The notes beneath the pieces were generated by a model. The model was given only the letters and a program-made list of their open reading frames with translations. It made no database searches and was not told the DNA's origin. From positions 2,691,044-2,755,043 of the forward strand of contig NZ_LR733520.1 in the NCBI RefSeq assembly GCF_902506145.1: 64,000 bases of DNA, in the 5' to 3' direction. This document shows positions 49,787-59,061 of the stretch, one piece after another (the stretch's first letter is position 1; each line of letters begins with the position of its first letter). The DNA is from Burkholderia sp. 8Y (GTDB lineage Bacteria > Pseudomonadota > Gammaproteobacteria > Burkholderiales > Burkholderiaceae). A program made the position numbers and the translations under genes.

Positions 49787-50842
49787 TCAGGCGATCTGCC
49801 GCATGATCGAAATCAGCTTCTTCGCGTAGTGCGGATCGGTTGCGTAACCCGCCTTCTGCATGCCGTGCGCGAAGCCCGCGACATCGCGCGACGCCTCGAT
49901 CACCGGCGCATAGCGCGGATTGTTCTTGATGACGTTCGCGTAGTCGTTGAGCGCATCTTCGTACGAATCGTAGGCGCGGAAACGCTCGACGACCTTCTTC
50001 GGCTGGCCGTTGACGTACTCGGTCGTGACCGAATCGACCGTCTTGCCGGTCCAGCCCGGCGTCGCCTTGACGCCGAAGATGTTGTGGCTCGTCGCCCCGT
50101 TCGCGTGCTTGATTTCGCGCTTGCCCCAGCCGGACTCCAGCGCCGCCTGGCCGATGATGAAGCGCGCCGGAATGCCCGTCGCCGCGCTCGCCGCCTGCGC
50201 GGGCGCGGCGAGCCGCTCCACGAACGCGTTGACCTTGTCGGAGCCGACGCCATGCGCTGGCGGTTCCAGCGAACTCGCCGCCGTATAGCCCTTGCCGTCC
50301 GCGAGCGATGCGCCGCTTTTGTTCGCCTGCGCGGCCGCGTAGGCTTTCGCCATCGCGTTCATCGCCGCGATGTTTCCCGCGTTCGATTCGATATCGCCGC
50401 CGCCGCCCGAGAACCCGCCCATCGCGTTCATCGCGCTCATCCCGCTGCCGCCGCCCATGCCGCCCGCGTCGGTCTTGCCGCCCGCGTTGCGCATCAGTTG
50501 CTTGAGCATCATGTCCGCGACGCCAATGCCCTTCGACGACATCTGCTGCGACAACTGCTGGTCGAGCATCGCCGTGAACGACTTCGAATCGTTGGAATCG
50601 AACGGGCTGTCCGACGGCGTCGCGTCGCGCATGCTCTTCAACATCATCTGCGTGAAGACCGCGTCGAACTGCTTGGCGGCCGCCTTCAAACCCTGCTGCG
50701 GATTCGCCTGCGCCTGCGCGCGCAACGCGTCGAAGCCCTGCGTATCGAGCGCGAAGCGATTCGAGAGGTTCGCGAGCCCGCTGCTCGTATCGGTCGATGC
50801 CAGCGCGGAGTTGGCGATGCCGCTCGTCGTGTTCGAGTTCAT
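49787..50842 (-). CDS. flgJ: flagellar rod assembly protein/muramidase FlgJ
   Basis: FlgJ caps the growing rod and cuts peptidoglycan to let it pass. The 351-residue product has the N-terminal rod-cap domain (LKAAAKQFDAVFTQMMLKSM) and a C-terminal glucosaminidase domain (FIIGQAALESGWGKREIK with the catalytic Glu, and TSHNIFGVKA). A Gly/Met-rich linker lies between. It is the last gene of the flgB-flgJ operon, 12 bp after flgI. Confidence 0.95.
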   Translation of the reverse strand: MNSNTTSGIANSALASTDTSSGLANLSNRFALDTQGFDALRAQAQANPQQGLKAAAKQFDAVFTQMMLKSMRDATPSDSPFDSNDSKSFTAMLDQQLSQQMSSKGIGVADMMLKQLMRNAGGKTDAGGMGGGSGMSAMNAMGGFSGGGGDIESNAGNIAAMNAMAKAYAAAQANKSGASLADGKGYTAASSLEPPAHGVGSDKVNAFVERLAAPAQAASAATGIPARFIIGQAALESGWGKREIKHANGATSHNIFGVKATPGWTGKTVDSVTTEYVNGQPKKVVERFRAYDSYEDALNDYANVIKNNPRYAPVIEASRDVAGFAHGMQKAGYATDPHYAKKLISIMRQIA

Positions 50843-50854
50843 GAGCCGGGCTCC

Positions 50855-51982
50855 TTAGATGATTTCGAGGTCGGCGCGCAGCGCGCCTGCCGCCTTCATC
50901 GACTGGAGAATCGAAATGAGGTCCGCGGGCGTCGCGCCGAGCGCGTTGAGCGCCTTCACGACATCGGCGAGATTCGCGCCGGCCGAGAGCATCTTGAGCG
51001 CGCCGCTGTCCTGCTTCAACTGAATCTGCGACTGCTTCGCCGCCACCGTCTGCCCGTTCGAGAGCGCGTTGGGCTGGCTCACCGCCGTCTGCGTGTTGAT
51101 GACGACCGAGAGATTGCCGTGCGCCACCGCGCAGTTCTGGAGCGTGACCATCTGATTCATCACGATGGAGCCGGTGCGCGCATTCAGGATCACCTTGGCG
51201 GCGGCCTGCGCCGGACGCACGTCGATATTCTGCAATTGCGCCATGAACTGCACCTGCTCGCTCGGCTCCTGCGGCGCGCGCAACTGAATGGTGCGGCCGT
51301 CGAGCGCGAGCGCCGTGCCCATGCCGAACTGGTTGTTCACCGCCGCGACGATGCGCTGCGTGGTGTCGAAGTCCATCTCGCGCAGTTCCATCTGCATGAC
51401 GCCGCCTTGCTGCTGCAAGTTCGTCGGCACCGCGCGCTCGACGATCGCGCCGGCCGAAATGCGGCCCACCGCGAGCTGGTTCACCTGCACTTTGCTGCCG
51501 TTCGCGCTCGCGCCTGCGCCGCCGACGACGAGATTGCCCTGCGCCATCGCGTAGACCTGGCCGTCCGCGCCTTTCAGCGGCGACATCAAAAGCGTGCCGC
51601 CGCGCAGGCTCTTGGCGTTGCCGAGCGATGACACGGTGACGTCGATCGCTTCGCCGGGACGCGCGAACGGCGGCAGCGTCGCGGTCACCATCACGGCGGC
51701 GACGTTCTTCAGCTGCATGTTCTGCGTCGTGGCCGAGTTCACCGTGATGCCGAGGTTGCCGAGCATGTTCGTCAAGCTCTGCGTGGTGAACGGCGTCTGC
51801 ATGGTCTGGTCGCCCGTGCCGTCGAGACCCACGACGAGGCCGTAGCCGATCAGCGGGTTGTCGCGCACGCCTTGAAACGACACGAGGTCTTTCAGGCGCT
51901 CGGCGTGCGCGTGCTGCGCCGAACTGAGGGCCACGAGCGCGGCCGCGAGCGAGAAGGAAACGAAGCGAAGAAGCGGAGTCAT
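50855..51982 (-). CDS. flgI: flagellar P-ring protein FlgI
   Basis: FlgI forms the P ring in the peptidoglycan layer. The start at 51982 (MTPLLRFVSFSLAAALV) gives 375 residues with a signal peptide ending AQHAHA, then ERLKDLVSFQGVRDNPLIGY and GLVVGLDGTGD, which are near-invariant in FlgI. A much longer open frame extends upstream through flgH in another frame and is rejected. It starts 2 bp after flgH ends. Confidence 0.96.
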   Translation of the reverse strand: MTPLLRFVSFSLAAALVALSSAQHAHAERLKDLVSFQGVRDNPLIGYGLVVGLDGTGDQTMQTPFTTQSLTNMLGNLGITVNSATTQNMQLKNVAAVMVTATLPPFARPGEAIDVTVSSLGNAKSLRGGTLLMSPLKGADGQVYAMAQGNLVVGGAGASANGSKVQVNQLAVGRISAGAIVERAVPTNLQQQGGVMQMELREMDFDTTQRIVAAVNNQFGMGTALALDGRTIQLRAPQEPSEQVQFMAQLQNIDVRPAQAAAKVILNARTGSIVMNQMVTLQNCAVAHGNLSVVINTQTAVSQPNALSNGQTVAAKQSQIQLKQDSGALKMLSAGANLADVVKALNALGATPADLISILQSMKAAGALRADLEII

Positions 51983-51984
51983 GA

Positions 51985-52668
51985 TCAGAACGGCGCCACG
52001 TTGAGGAAGAAGCGCTGCAGCCAGCCCATGTTCTCGGCTTCGTCGATATAGCCTTTCGCGGAATATTCGATCTTCGCGTCGGCGATCTGCGTGGAGTACA
52101 CGGTGTTGCTGCCCGAGATGGTCGTCGGATTGACGACGCCCGAGAAGCGCACGAATTCGTTGCCCTGGTTGATGAGCATCTGTTTCTCGCCGCTCACCAT
52201 GAGGTTGCCGTTGGGCAGCACTTCGGTGACGGTGACGGTGAGCGTGCCGCTGAACGTGTTGGCGGCGCTCGCGCCGCCCGCCGCCGTGAACTTGTTCGCG
52301 CCGGTCGCGGACAGGTTCGTGTTGTTGAAGAGCCCGCCGAAGATGCCGGGCGTCGTCGGCACGGAGAAGGAGCCGGAGCCGCCGCGGTTGGTGTTCGCCG
52401 CCGACGACTTCGTCGCGTTCACGTTTTCCGAAATCACGATGGTCAGGATGTCGCCGACGTTGCGCGGCCGCTGGTCTTCGAACAGCGGCCGGCCCGCGTA
52501 GCCCGCGTTGTAGATTGCGCCGGGCGAGCGCGTGCCGCCAGGCGGCTGCGGCGGACGCGCAGTCATCGGCTGCTGGACGATCGGCTCCTTCGGCACCAGA
52601 CCGCAGGCGGCGAGCGTTGCGACGAGCGCGGCAATCGTGGCTCGCGTGAAGATTTGAGTGGGCGACAT
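51985..52668 (-). CDS. flgH: flagellar L-ring lipoprotein FlgH
   Basis: FlgH forms the L ring in the outer membrane. The 227-residue product has a signal sequence with lipobox LAAC, a proline-rich segment, and the conserved RNVGDILTIVISENVNATKS and LVVSGEK-like NLMVSGEKQMLINQGNEFVR, then FSGVV. Length is normal. It lies between flgG (75 bp upstream) and flgI. Confidence 0.96.
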   Translation of the reverse strand: MSPTQIFTRATIAALVATLAACGLVPKEPIVQQPMTARPPQPPGGTRSPGAIYNAGYAGRPLFEDQRPRNVGDILTIVISENVNATKSSAANTNRGGSGSFSVPTTPGIFGGLFNNTNLSATGANKFTAAGGASAANTFSGTLTVTVTEVLPNGNLMVSGEKQMLINQGNEFVRFSGVVNPTTISGSNTVYSTQIADAKIEYSAKGYIDEAENMGWLQRFFLNVAPF

Positions 52669-52743
52669 CGTGTGACTCGTATGAAGCGAAATGAAGCGTT
52701 AGTGTGACGCGGTCCTTTCCGTTTCTATCGGTTGAAAAGAGGG

Positions 52744-53532
52744 TTAAACCTGCATCTGAGAAAGCGTTTGCAGCATCTGGTCGGACGTGGTCACGGCCTT
52801 GCTGTTGATTTCGTACGCGCGCTGCGTCTGGATCATGTTGACCAGTTCCTGCACCACGTTCACGTTCGACGCTTCCACATAGCCCTGCTGCAACGTGCCC
52901 GCGCCGTTCAGGCCCGGTTGCGAGACGTTCGGCGCGCCGGAGCTGCCCGTCTCCGAGAAAAGGTTCTCGCCACGCGCTTCGAGGCCGGCCGGGTTGATGA
53001 ACGTCGCGACCTGGATGGAGCCGACGGTCGTCGCGGCCGTCGAGCTCGGCTGCGTGATGGACACGGTGCCGTCCGAGCCGATGGTGATCGACGTCGCGTT
53101 CGTCGGAATGGTGATCGCCGGGTTCAGCTGATAGCCGCTCGACGTGACGAGCTGGCCCTGCGCGTTGGTCTGGAACGAGCCGTCGCGCGTGTACGCCGTG
53201 GTGCCGTCGGGCATCGTCACCTGAAAGAAGCCCTGGCCGTTGATCGCCACGTCCTTCGAGTTGCCGGTCTGTTGCAGGTTGCCCTGCGTGTAGAGGCGTT
53301 CGGTTGCGACCTGCTGCACGCCGGTGCCGAGCTGGATGCCCGACGCGAGTTCGGTTTGCTGCGTCGAGTTCGCGCCCGGCTGGCGCGTGGTCTGATACAG
53401 CAGATCCTCGAACACCGCGCGCGAGCCCTTGAAGCCGTTGGTGCTCACGTTGGCGAGGTTGTTCGAGATGACGTCCATCTGCGACTGCTGGGCATTCATG
53501 CCGGTCGCGGCGATGTAGAGAGAGCGATTCAT
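52744..53532 (-). CDS. flgG: flagellar distal rod protein FlgG
   Basis: FlgG builds the distal rod. The 262-residue protein starts MNRSLYIAATGMNAQQSQMD, carries the rod-protein motif VISNNLANVSTNGFKGSRA, the FlgG-specific LYTQGNLQQTGN segment and the C-terminal NMIQTQRAYEINSKAVTTSD. It follows flgF by 32 bp. Length equals that of enteric FlgG within a few residues. Confidence 0.97.
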   Translation of the reverse strand: MNRSLYIAATGMNAQQSQMDVISNNLANVSTNGFKGSRAVFEDLLYQTTRQPGANSTQQTELASGIQLGTGVQQVATERLYTQGNLQQTGNSKDVAINGQGFFQVTMPDGTTAYTRDGSFQTNAQGQLVTSSGYQLNPAITIPTNATSITIGSDGTVSITQPSSTAATTVGSIQVATFINPAGLEARGENLFSETGSSGAPNVSQPGLNGAGTLQQGYVEASNVNVVQELVNMIQTQRAYEINSKAVTTSDQMLQTLSQMQV

Positions 53533-53564
53533 GTCTGTGTTGTCCTGAGTGTCTTGCTGGCCGC

Positions 53565-54317
53565 TTAGGAGAAGTTGAGCAGCTTGTTGGCCGACTGGTC
53601 GTTCTGGTCCGCCGATTCCATGAGCTTCGTCTGCATCTGGAACTGGCGCGCATTGGTGATCATCGAGACCATCGCGGAGACCGGGTTCACGTTGCTGCCC
53701 TCGAGCGCGCCGCCGGCCACGACGACGCTCGGGTCCGCATCGGCGGGGTCGCCGGACGCGGTGCGATAGAGACCGTCGTCGCCGCGCGTGAGCGTGGACG
53801 GGTCCGGATTGACGAGCTTCAACTGATCCACCGTCGCGATGGCGGTCGGCGGATCGCCCGGAATCAGCGCGGACACCGTGCCGTCCTTGCCGATGGTCAC
53901 TTGCGCGCCCGGCGGCACCGAAAGCGGGCCGCCGTTGCCGAGCACCGGCAGGTTGTTCGCGGTGACGAGCTGGCCGTTCTGGTCGACGTGCAAGTTGCCG
54001 GCGCGCGTGTACGCCTCGCCGCCGTCCGCCGTCTGCACGGAGAGCCAGCCCGGTCCTTCCACCGCGACATCCAGCGGATTGCCGGTCTGCTGGATGGCGC
54101 CGGCCGAGTAATCCGCCGTCGGCGTGGACGAGAGCACGAAAGTGCGCGTCGTGCCGTCGGCGGACTGGTTTTCGAACGACATCGGCACCTGACGGAACGC
54201 CGCGAGCTGCGCCTTGAAACCCGTGGTCGATGCGTTCGCCAGGTTGTTCGCCACGACGGCTTGCTGTTCCAGCGACTGGCTCGCGCCGGTCATCGCGGTG
54301 TAGATCAGACGGTCCAT
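53565..54317 (-). CDS. flgF: flagellar proximal rod protein FlgF
   Basis: FlgF is a proximal rod subunit. The 250-residue product starts MDRLIYTAMTGASQSLEQQA with the rod motif VVANNLANASTTGFKAQLAA and ends with ARQFQMQTKLMESADQNDQS, typical of FlgF. It lies between flgE (47 bp upstream) and flgG. Confidence 0.96.
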   Translation of the reverse strand: MDRLIYTAMTGASQSLEQQAVVANNLANASTTGFKAQLAAFRQVPMSFENQSADGTTRTFVLSSTPTADYSAGAIQQTGNPLDVAVEGPGWLSVQTADGGEAYTRAGNLHVDQNGQLVTANNLPVLGNGGPLSVPPGAQVTIGKDGTVSALIPGDPPTAIATVDQLKLVNPDPSTLTRGDDGLYRTASGDPADADPSVVVAGGALEGSNVNPVSAMVSMITNARQFQMQTKLMESADQNDQSANKLLNFS

Positions 54318-54364
54318 GAATCGCTTCCCTCTTTCCTGATGCGTCTAGTGCGTGCGGACGGTGA

Positions 54365-55582
54365 TTACAGATTGATCAGCGTCTGGTCGACGGTCTGCTG
54401 CGTCTTGATCGTCTGCGCGTTCGCCTGATAGTTGCGCTGCGCGGTGATCAGGTTCACGAGCTCGCTCGTCAGATCGACGTTGGAGTCTTCCACCGCGCCG
54501 CCTTGCAGCGTGCCGTGGTTCGTCGAGCCCGGCACGCCCACTTGCGGCGCGCCCGAGGCCGCCGTTTGCGCGTACACGTTGCCGCCCAGGTTCTGCAGGC
54601 CGTTCTGGTTGTTGAAGTTGGCGACCGCGATCTGCCCGAGCGCCTTCGTTTCGCCGTTCGAGTAGTTGCCGGTCAGCTTGCCGTCCGTGCCGACGGTGAA
54701 GCCCGTCAGTTCGCCCGTGCTGTTGCCGTCCTGATGCAGGTTCGTGAGGCCGCTCTTCGCGCCGTACTGCGTGGTGCCGGTGAGATCGAGCGTCAACGAT
54801 TGCGTCGTCGTGCCGGAGGGGTCCGCGCCGTTCGGGATGGTGAACGTGAACTTGGAGCCGCTCGTCAGATTGCCGGACGAGTCGAACGTCACCGCGCCGA
54901 GGTCGGTCTTTTGCGAAACGGGGTCGCCGTAGCCCGCGAACGCTTCCCACGAACCCGTGCCGCTCTTCGTGAAGTACACGGACACCTTCTGCGTGCCGCC
55001 GAGCGTGTCGTACACATCCACCGAAGTCGACGCGTTGTACGTGTTGCCGTTGGTCGGATCGAAGCCGCTCGCCGCGTTATTGGTGTCCTGCGAATTCAGG
55101 TTGAACGCAGCGGTAATGGTCTTTGTCGCGATCGGCGCGATGTTCGCGGTCGGCACGGTGAGCGGCACCGTGCTCGCGCTGTTGACGACGCCGCTCGAAT
55201 CCGCCGCGTAGCCCATCAGTTGCAGGCCCGCCGAGTTGACGATGTTGCCGCTGTTGTCGAGGTGGAACACGCCGTTGCGCGAGTAGACGGTCGAGCCGTT
55301 GTTCGACAACTGATAGAAACCGTTGCCGTTGATCGCGACATCGAGCGCCTGGTTGGTCGTCGTGATCGTGCCTTGCGAGAACTGCTGCTGCACTTCCGCG
55401 AGGCGCGTGCCGATGCCGATCTGGTTCGAAACGGCGGTCGCCATGGAACTGGCGTACATGTCGGCGAATTGCGCGGCGCCTTCCTTGAAGCCGACGGTGT
55501 TCGCGTTCGCGATGTTGTTGCCGATGACATCGAGGTCGCTCGACGCGGCGCCCAGACCGCTCAGTGCTTGTTGGTAGCTCAT
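54365..55582 (-). CDS. flgE: flagellar hook protein FlgE
   Basis: FlgE polymerises into the hook. The 405-residue product has the N-terminal LSGLGAASSDLDVIGNNIAN followed by ANTVGFKEG, a variable central region exposed on the hook surface, and a C-terminal LITAQRNYQANAQTIKTQQ coiled-coil segment. Length is close to that of enteric FlgE. It follows flgD by 47 bp. Confidence 0.97.
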   Translation of the reverse strand: MSYQQALSGLGAASSDLDVIGNNIANANTVGFKEGAAQFADMYASSMATAVSNQIGIGTRLAEVQQQFSQGTITTTNQALDVAINGNGFYQLSNNGSTVYSRNGVFHLDNSGNIVNSAGLQLMGYAADSSGVVNSASTVPLTVPTANIAPIATKTITAAFNLNSQDTNNAASGFDPTNGNTYNASTSVDVYDTLGGTQKVSVYFTKSGTGSWEAFAGYGDPVSQKTDLGAVTFDSSGNLTSGSKFTFTIPNGADPSGTTTQSLTLDLTGTTQYGAKSGLTNLHQDGNSTGELTGFTVGTDGKLTGNYSNGETKALGQIAVANFNNQNGLQNLGGNVYAQTAASGAPQVGVPGSTNHGTLQGGAVEDSNVDLTSELVNLITAQRNYQANAQTIKTQQTVDQTLINL

Positions 55583-55629
55583 GGTTTATCTCTTGGCCGG
55601 GCGCATCCCGGCGTCACAGGAAAGTGGAA

Positions 55630-56355
55630 TCAAAGAATCGAAGCGACGCTCGACAGCCCGACCGTCGAGCCGTTCGCGAGCTTCAGGCCCGGCGTGCCGC
55701 CCGTCATCTGCACGACGCTCTGCACCTGCGAGGCGGAAAGCGTCGTCGCGGTCGCCTGCTGTCCGTTGATCGTGCCTTGCGCGGTGATCGTGTAGGTGCC
55801 GTCGGCGAGCGTGGCGCCCTTCGAATCAACCGGCGTCCAGCCCGACACCGGCACGACGCCCGCGCCTTGCGCGCCGAGGTCAAGCGTGTTCACGATGTTG
55901 CCGGACTTGTCCTTGACGACGATCTGCAGGTCGCTCACGTCGTTGGCAAGCTGCACGCCGAACGTCGACGACGCACCGCTCGACACCGTCATGCTGTTTC
56001 CCGGCGCGAGCACGTTCGAGCCGATCAGCAGCGCGGCCTGCGTGGACTGGCCGGCGGAGAGCTGCGTCGCGAGCGAGCTCAGCGACGTGTTCAACTGGCC
56101 GATGCCCGACACCGTGTTGATCTGCGCGAGCTGCGAGGTCATCTGCGAGCTGTCGGCGGGATTCGTCGGATCCTGGTTCTTGAGCTGCGTCACGAGCAGC
56201 GTGAGGAACGTGTTCTGCAGGTCCGAAGCAGACGTGCCGGACGTGCCGGACGTGCTGCTGGTGCTGCTCGACGCGCTCGACGCGCCGTTCATGGTGTCCA
56301 GCAGTGTCTGCGACACCGTGGTGCCGTTGCTGCCGATGGTGGTGTTCGTCGTCAC
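55630..56355 (-). CDS. flgD: flagellar hook assembly scaffold protein FlgD
   Basis: FlgD caps the growing hook. The 241-residue product has the family motif TFLTLLVTQLKNQDPTNPAD followed by SSQMTSQLAQINTVSGIGQL, then a FlgD Ig-like/tudor region (GWTPVDSKGATLADGTYTIT). It follows flgC by 11 bp. The Ser/Thr run near residue 30 is low-complexity. Confidence 0.96.
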   Translation of the reverse strand: MTTNTTIGSNGTTVSQTLLDTMNGASSASSSTSSTSGTSGTSASDLQNTFLTLLVTQLKNQDPTNPADSSQMTSQLAQINTVSGIGQLNTSLSSLATQLSAGQSTQAALLIGSNVLAPGNSMTVSSGASSTFGVQLANDVSDLQIVVKDKSGNIVNTLDLGAQGAGVVPVSGWTPVDSKGATLADGTYTITAQGTINGQQATATTLSASQVQSVVQMTGGTPGLKLANGSTVGLSSVASIL

Positions 56356-56366
56356 GGTTGGATTCC

Positions 56367-56792
56367 TCAGGTTCCGATGGTCAGAGTCTTGAGCATCAAT
56401 TGCTTGGCTGTATTGAGCGTCTCGACGTTCGCCTGGTACGAACGCGACGCGGAAATCATGTTGACCATCTCCTGCACCGGATCGACGTTCGGCATGGTCA
56501 CGTAGCCGTCCGCGTTCGCTGCGGGGTTGCTCGGGTCGTAGCTGGTCTTCATCGGGCTCGGATCGTCGACGACGCCGGTCACCTGCACGCCGCCGACTTG
56601 CTGGCCCGAGCCGCTTTTCGCGCCGCCGAGCGGATCGACGGCGAACACGACCTGCTTCGCCTTGTACGGCTGTCCGTCGGGGCCGGTCGTGCTGTCCGCG
56701 TTCGCGAGATTCGACGCGGTCACGTTCAGGCGCTGGGCCTGGGCAGACATCGCCGATCCGGCGACGCTGAAAATGTTCATCAATGAAGGCAT
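56367..56792 (-). CDS. flgC: flagellar proximal rod protein FlgC
   Basis: FlgC is a proximal rod subunit. The 141-residue product shows the N-terminal MSAQAQRLNVTASNLANADS motif, YKAKQVVF, and the C-terminal DPVQEMVNMISASRSYQANV segment. Size and motifs are standard. It lies 7 bp after flgB. Confidence 0.97.
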   Translation of the reverse strand: MPSLMNIFSVAGSAMSAQAQRLNVTASNLANADSTTGPDGQPYKAKQVVFAVDPLGGAKSGSGQQVGGVQVTGVVDDPSPMKTSYDPSNPAANADGYVTMPNVDPVQEMVNMISASRSYQANVETLNTAKQLMLKTLTIGT

Positions 56793-56799
56793 GGCTTTC

Positions 56800-57291
56800 T
56801 TAACTGTTGGACGTGATGGCGGACATCATCGACTTGATCTGCGAACTCATCACGGTCATGCCCGCTTCGAAGTGCAGCGCGTTGTCCGCGAACTGCACGC
56901 GTTCGGCGTCGAGATCGACCGTGTTGCCGTCGAGCGAAGGCTGACTCGGCACGCGATACGCGAGGCGGCCATAGTCGTCGGTCGAGCCGCCCGAAGCGGA
57001 GAGCGTCGAGGTGCCGGACAGGTGGCCTTTCGCGGTCACGGCCATCGACCCGCTCGTGCTCACCGAAACCGGCTGCGCCATCCTGAGCGTCGCCGTGTTC
57101 GAGGCGGACGCGGACGCGCCGCCGTCTTTCTTCAGCGCCCCGGCGAGCGCGGTGGAGAAATCGACATCGCGCGCCTTGTAGCCGGGGGTGTCCGCGTTCG
57201 CGATATTCGACGACAGCAGTTCCTGCCGGTAAGCGCGCACATCGAGCGCCTCGCGGCCGAACGCAAATTCCTTGTCGAGTTTGTCTAGCAT
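56800..57291 (-). CDS. flgB: flagellar proximal rod protein FlgB
   Basis: FlgB is the most membrane-proximal rod subunit. The start at 57291 (MLDKLDKEFAFGREALDVRA) gives 163 residues with the rod motif ELLSSNIANADTPGYKARDV. It is somewhat longer than enteric FlgB because of a Ser/Gly-rich centre. It heads the flgBCDEFGHIJ operon and is divergent from flgA. Confidence 0.96.
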   Translation of the reverse strand: MLDKLDKEFAFGREALDVRAYRQELLSSNIANADTPGYKARDVDFSTALAGALKKDGGASASASNTATLRMAQPVSVSTSGSMAVTAKGHLSGTSTLSASGGSTDDYGRLAYRVPSQPSLDGNTVDLDAERVQFADNALHFEAGMTVMSSQIKSMMSAITSNS

Positions 57292-57579
57292 TCGTTTCCT
57301 CTCCGGTCCCATCCGGGATGGTTGTCGCCTGTCGCCGCCCAGTCGCCGGGGGCTTTTTGCATGACACGCATCTTAGGAGCGGCGCGCAATAACTAATCCG
57401 ATGAATAACCGGGAAACGCGGCCTCTATTCGAGGCTTGAGCGCGGCCGCGCGTATCTAGAATCTGGGTCGAGAGTGGGAAGCGGCGTTTTCATGGCCGCG
57501 ACCGCATGCAGTGGCCGCCGGACGCGGCCAGATACATTCAGGTACGCCGCGCGATGCTCGGCGGGCGAGGAGAGCAGTG
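57292..57579. promoter_or_regulatory. flgB/flgA divergent intergenic region
   Basis: The 288-bp gap must hold promoters for both directions. It contains two AATAAC direct repeats 16 bp apart (57388-57393 and 57404-57409) in the only AT-rich patch. This is where an activator such as FlhDC might bind, but they do not fit the known FlhDC box well. No sigma-28 motif was found. Confidence 0.35.
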
Positions 57580-58938
57580 ATGAGCAGGTCCGCCGGGCAG
57601 TCGTCGATCGTTGCGATGCGTGAAGGCGCGCTCAAACGCGGCGCGCGTGCCGGACTGCGCGGCATGGCGGGCGCGTCGCTGATCGCGGGCTTCGCGGCGG
57701 GCGCGTTCGCGCAGCAGACGGACGGCATGATCGCGATTCCGGGCAATGCGGAAACGAATCCCGCCGCAGTCGCGGAAATGGCGAAGAATCTTGGTTCGTC
57801 GAAAACCGTGGCCGCAGCCGCGCCCGCGCCGACGCCCGCTGCGGTCGCCGACATGGCGCGGGCATCGGGATACCGCGCTGCGACGCGTGCCGCCGACGCC
57901 GCCATGCGCCATGCCGCGCTCGCGCTCGAAGCGCACGCCGAAGCCGCCGACGACGCGATGGACGACACGGGCGGTTTGATCGTGGTTCCGGGCCCGGGCG
58001 AAGCGAAGGCCGCTGCCGCGCCGGCGTTGGCGAAAGCGCCCGTCGCGGCTGCATCGCGCGACGACGCCGCTACCGTTCGCACAGCGGCAACGGCGGGCGT
58101 ACGCCCGATGGCGCCCGTCACGGCTGCATCGCGCGATGTGATTCCGGTCGTCGTCACGCGCGACGACGCCTCTACAGCCGGCGCGCGCGCGATCGCGGCC
58201 GCCGCTGCATCGCCGATTCGCTCGACCAATTATTCATCTGCAGCCGCATCGCCGATGAAGCGCGTGAGTTTCTCCCCGGCCACGGCCGCCACTCAGGCGC
58301 CCGCCGCGTCCGCGACGGCGCAGGACGGCGAGTCCATCCGCGCCGCCGCGCTCGCCTTTCTCCAGCAGCAGGCGGCAGGCTTGCCCGGCAAGGTCGATAT
58401 CACCGTGACGCCGGTCTTCCCGCGCGGCCTCGCGCCCTGCTCGGCGCTCGATCCGTTCATGCCGACCGGCGCGCGCCTGTGGGGCCGCGTGACGGTCGGC
58501 GTGCGCTGCGTGGGCGAGCGTCCGTGGACGCTGTATGTGCAGGCGCGCGTCTCGATCAACGCGACGTACTACCTCGCGGCGCGCGCCATCGCGCCGGGCG
58601 AAGTGCTCGCGAGCGCCGACCTCATCGCCCGCGACGGCGATCTGACGGCGATGCCGCAAGCCGTCGTCACCGATCCGTCGCAGGCGGTCGGCGCGGTCGC
58701 GTTGTCGCGCGTGCCGGCCGGCTTGCCGCTGCGCTCGGACATGCTGCGCGCCGCAAGTTCGGTGGCGATCGGCCAGACGGTGCACGTCGTCGCCGACGGC
58801 ACCGGCTTCTCCATTTCCGCCGATGGCGCCGCGATGAACAACGCCGCGCCCGGCCAGCAGGTTCGCGTGAAAACCGCCGGCGGACAGATCATCACCGGCA
58901 TCGTGAAGGATAGTCAGACCGTCGAAATTCGCATGTAA
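57580..58938 (+). CDS. flgA: flagellar P-ring formation chaperone FlgA, with long N-terminal extension
   Basis: FlgA is the periplasmic chaperone for FlgI assembly. The start at 57580 (MSRSAGQSSIVAMREG) follows AGGAGA and gives 452 residues, about twice the enteric length. Residues 1-250 are Ala-rich and low-complexity with a signal-like stretch (ASLIAGFAAGAFAQQ). The C-terminal part holds the SAF domain (ARAIAPGEVLASADLIARDG) and ends with the typical VRVKTAGGQIITGIVKDSQT plus VEIRM. The extension's role is unknown. Confidence 0.92.
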   Translation: MSRSAGQSSIVAMREGALKRGARAGLRGMAGASLIAGFAAGAFAQQTDGMIAIPGNAETNPAAVAEMAKNLGSSKTVAAAAPAPTPAAVADMARASGYRAATRAADAAMRHAALALEAHAEAADDAMDDTGGLIVVPGPGEAKAAAAPALAKAPVAAASRDDAATVRTAATAGVRPMAPVTAASRDVIPVVVTRDDASTAGARAIAAAAASPIRSTNYSSAAASPMKRVSFSPATAATQAPAASATAQDGESIRAAALAFLQQQAAGLPGKVDITVTPVFPRGLAPCSALDPFMPTGARLWGRVTVGVRCVGERPWTLYVQARVSINATYYLAARAIAPGEVLASADLIARDGDLTAMPQAVVTDPSQAVGAVALSRVPAGLPLRSDMLRAASSVAIGQTVHVVADGTGFSISADGAAMNNAAPGQQVRVKTAGGQIITGIVKDSQTVEIRM

Positions 58939-59061
58939 CTGGACTTGTGTGCGGCAGCAGACGTTCTGTTGCAATTTGTTGCAAAGCCGTCAAACCCTTG
59001 TGGCACAAGGCAAAGCGGCCGATGACCAGGCACCGCGCAGGTTGCGCCTCCCCCGGCAGGG

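Noticed and set aside
50855..53653. A 932-codon frame joining flgI with upstream sequence
   Set aside because: The upstream part runs through flgH and flgG in a different frame with Arg/His-rich sequence; flgI has a proper start and signal peptide at 51982.
57388..57409. FlhDC box upstream of flgB
   Set aside because: Only the AATAAC direct repeats are present; spacing and orientation do not fit the known FlhDC inverted-repeat consensus, so it is listed only as a possible regulatory patch.
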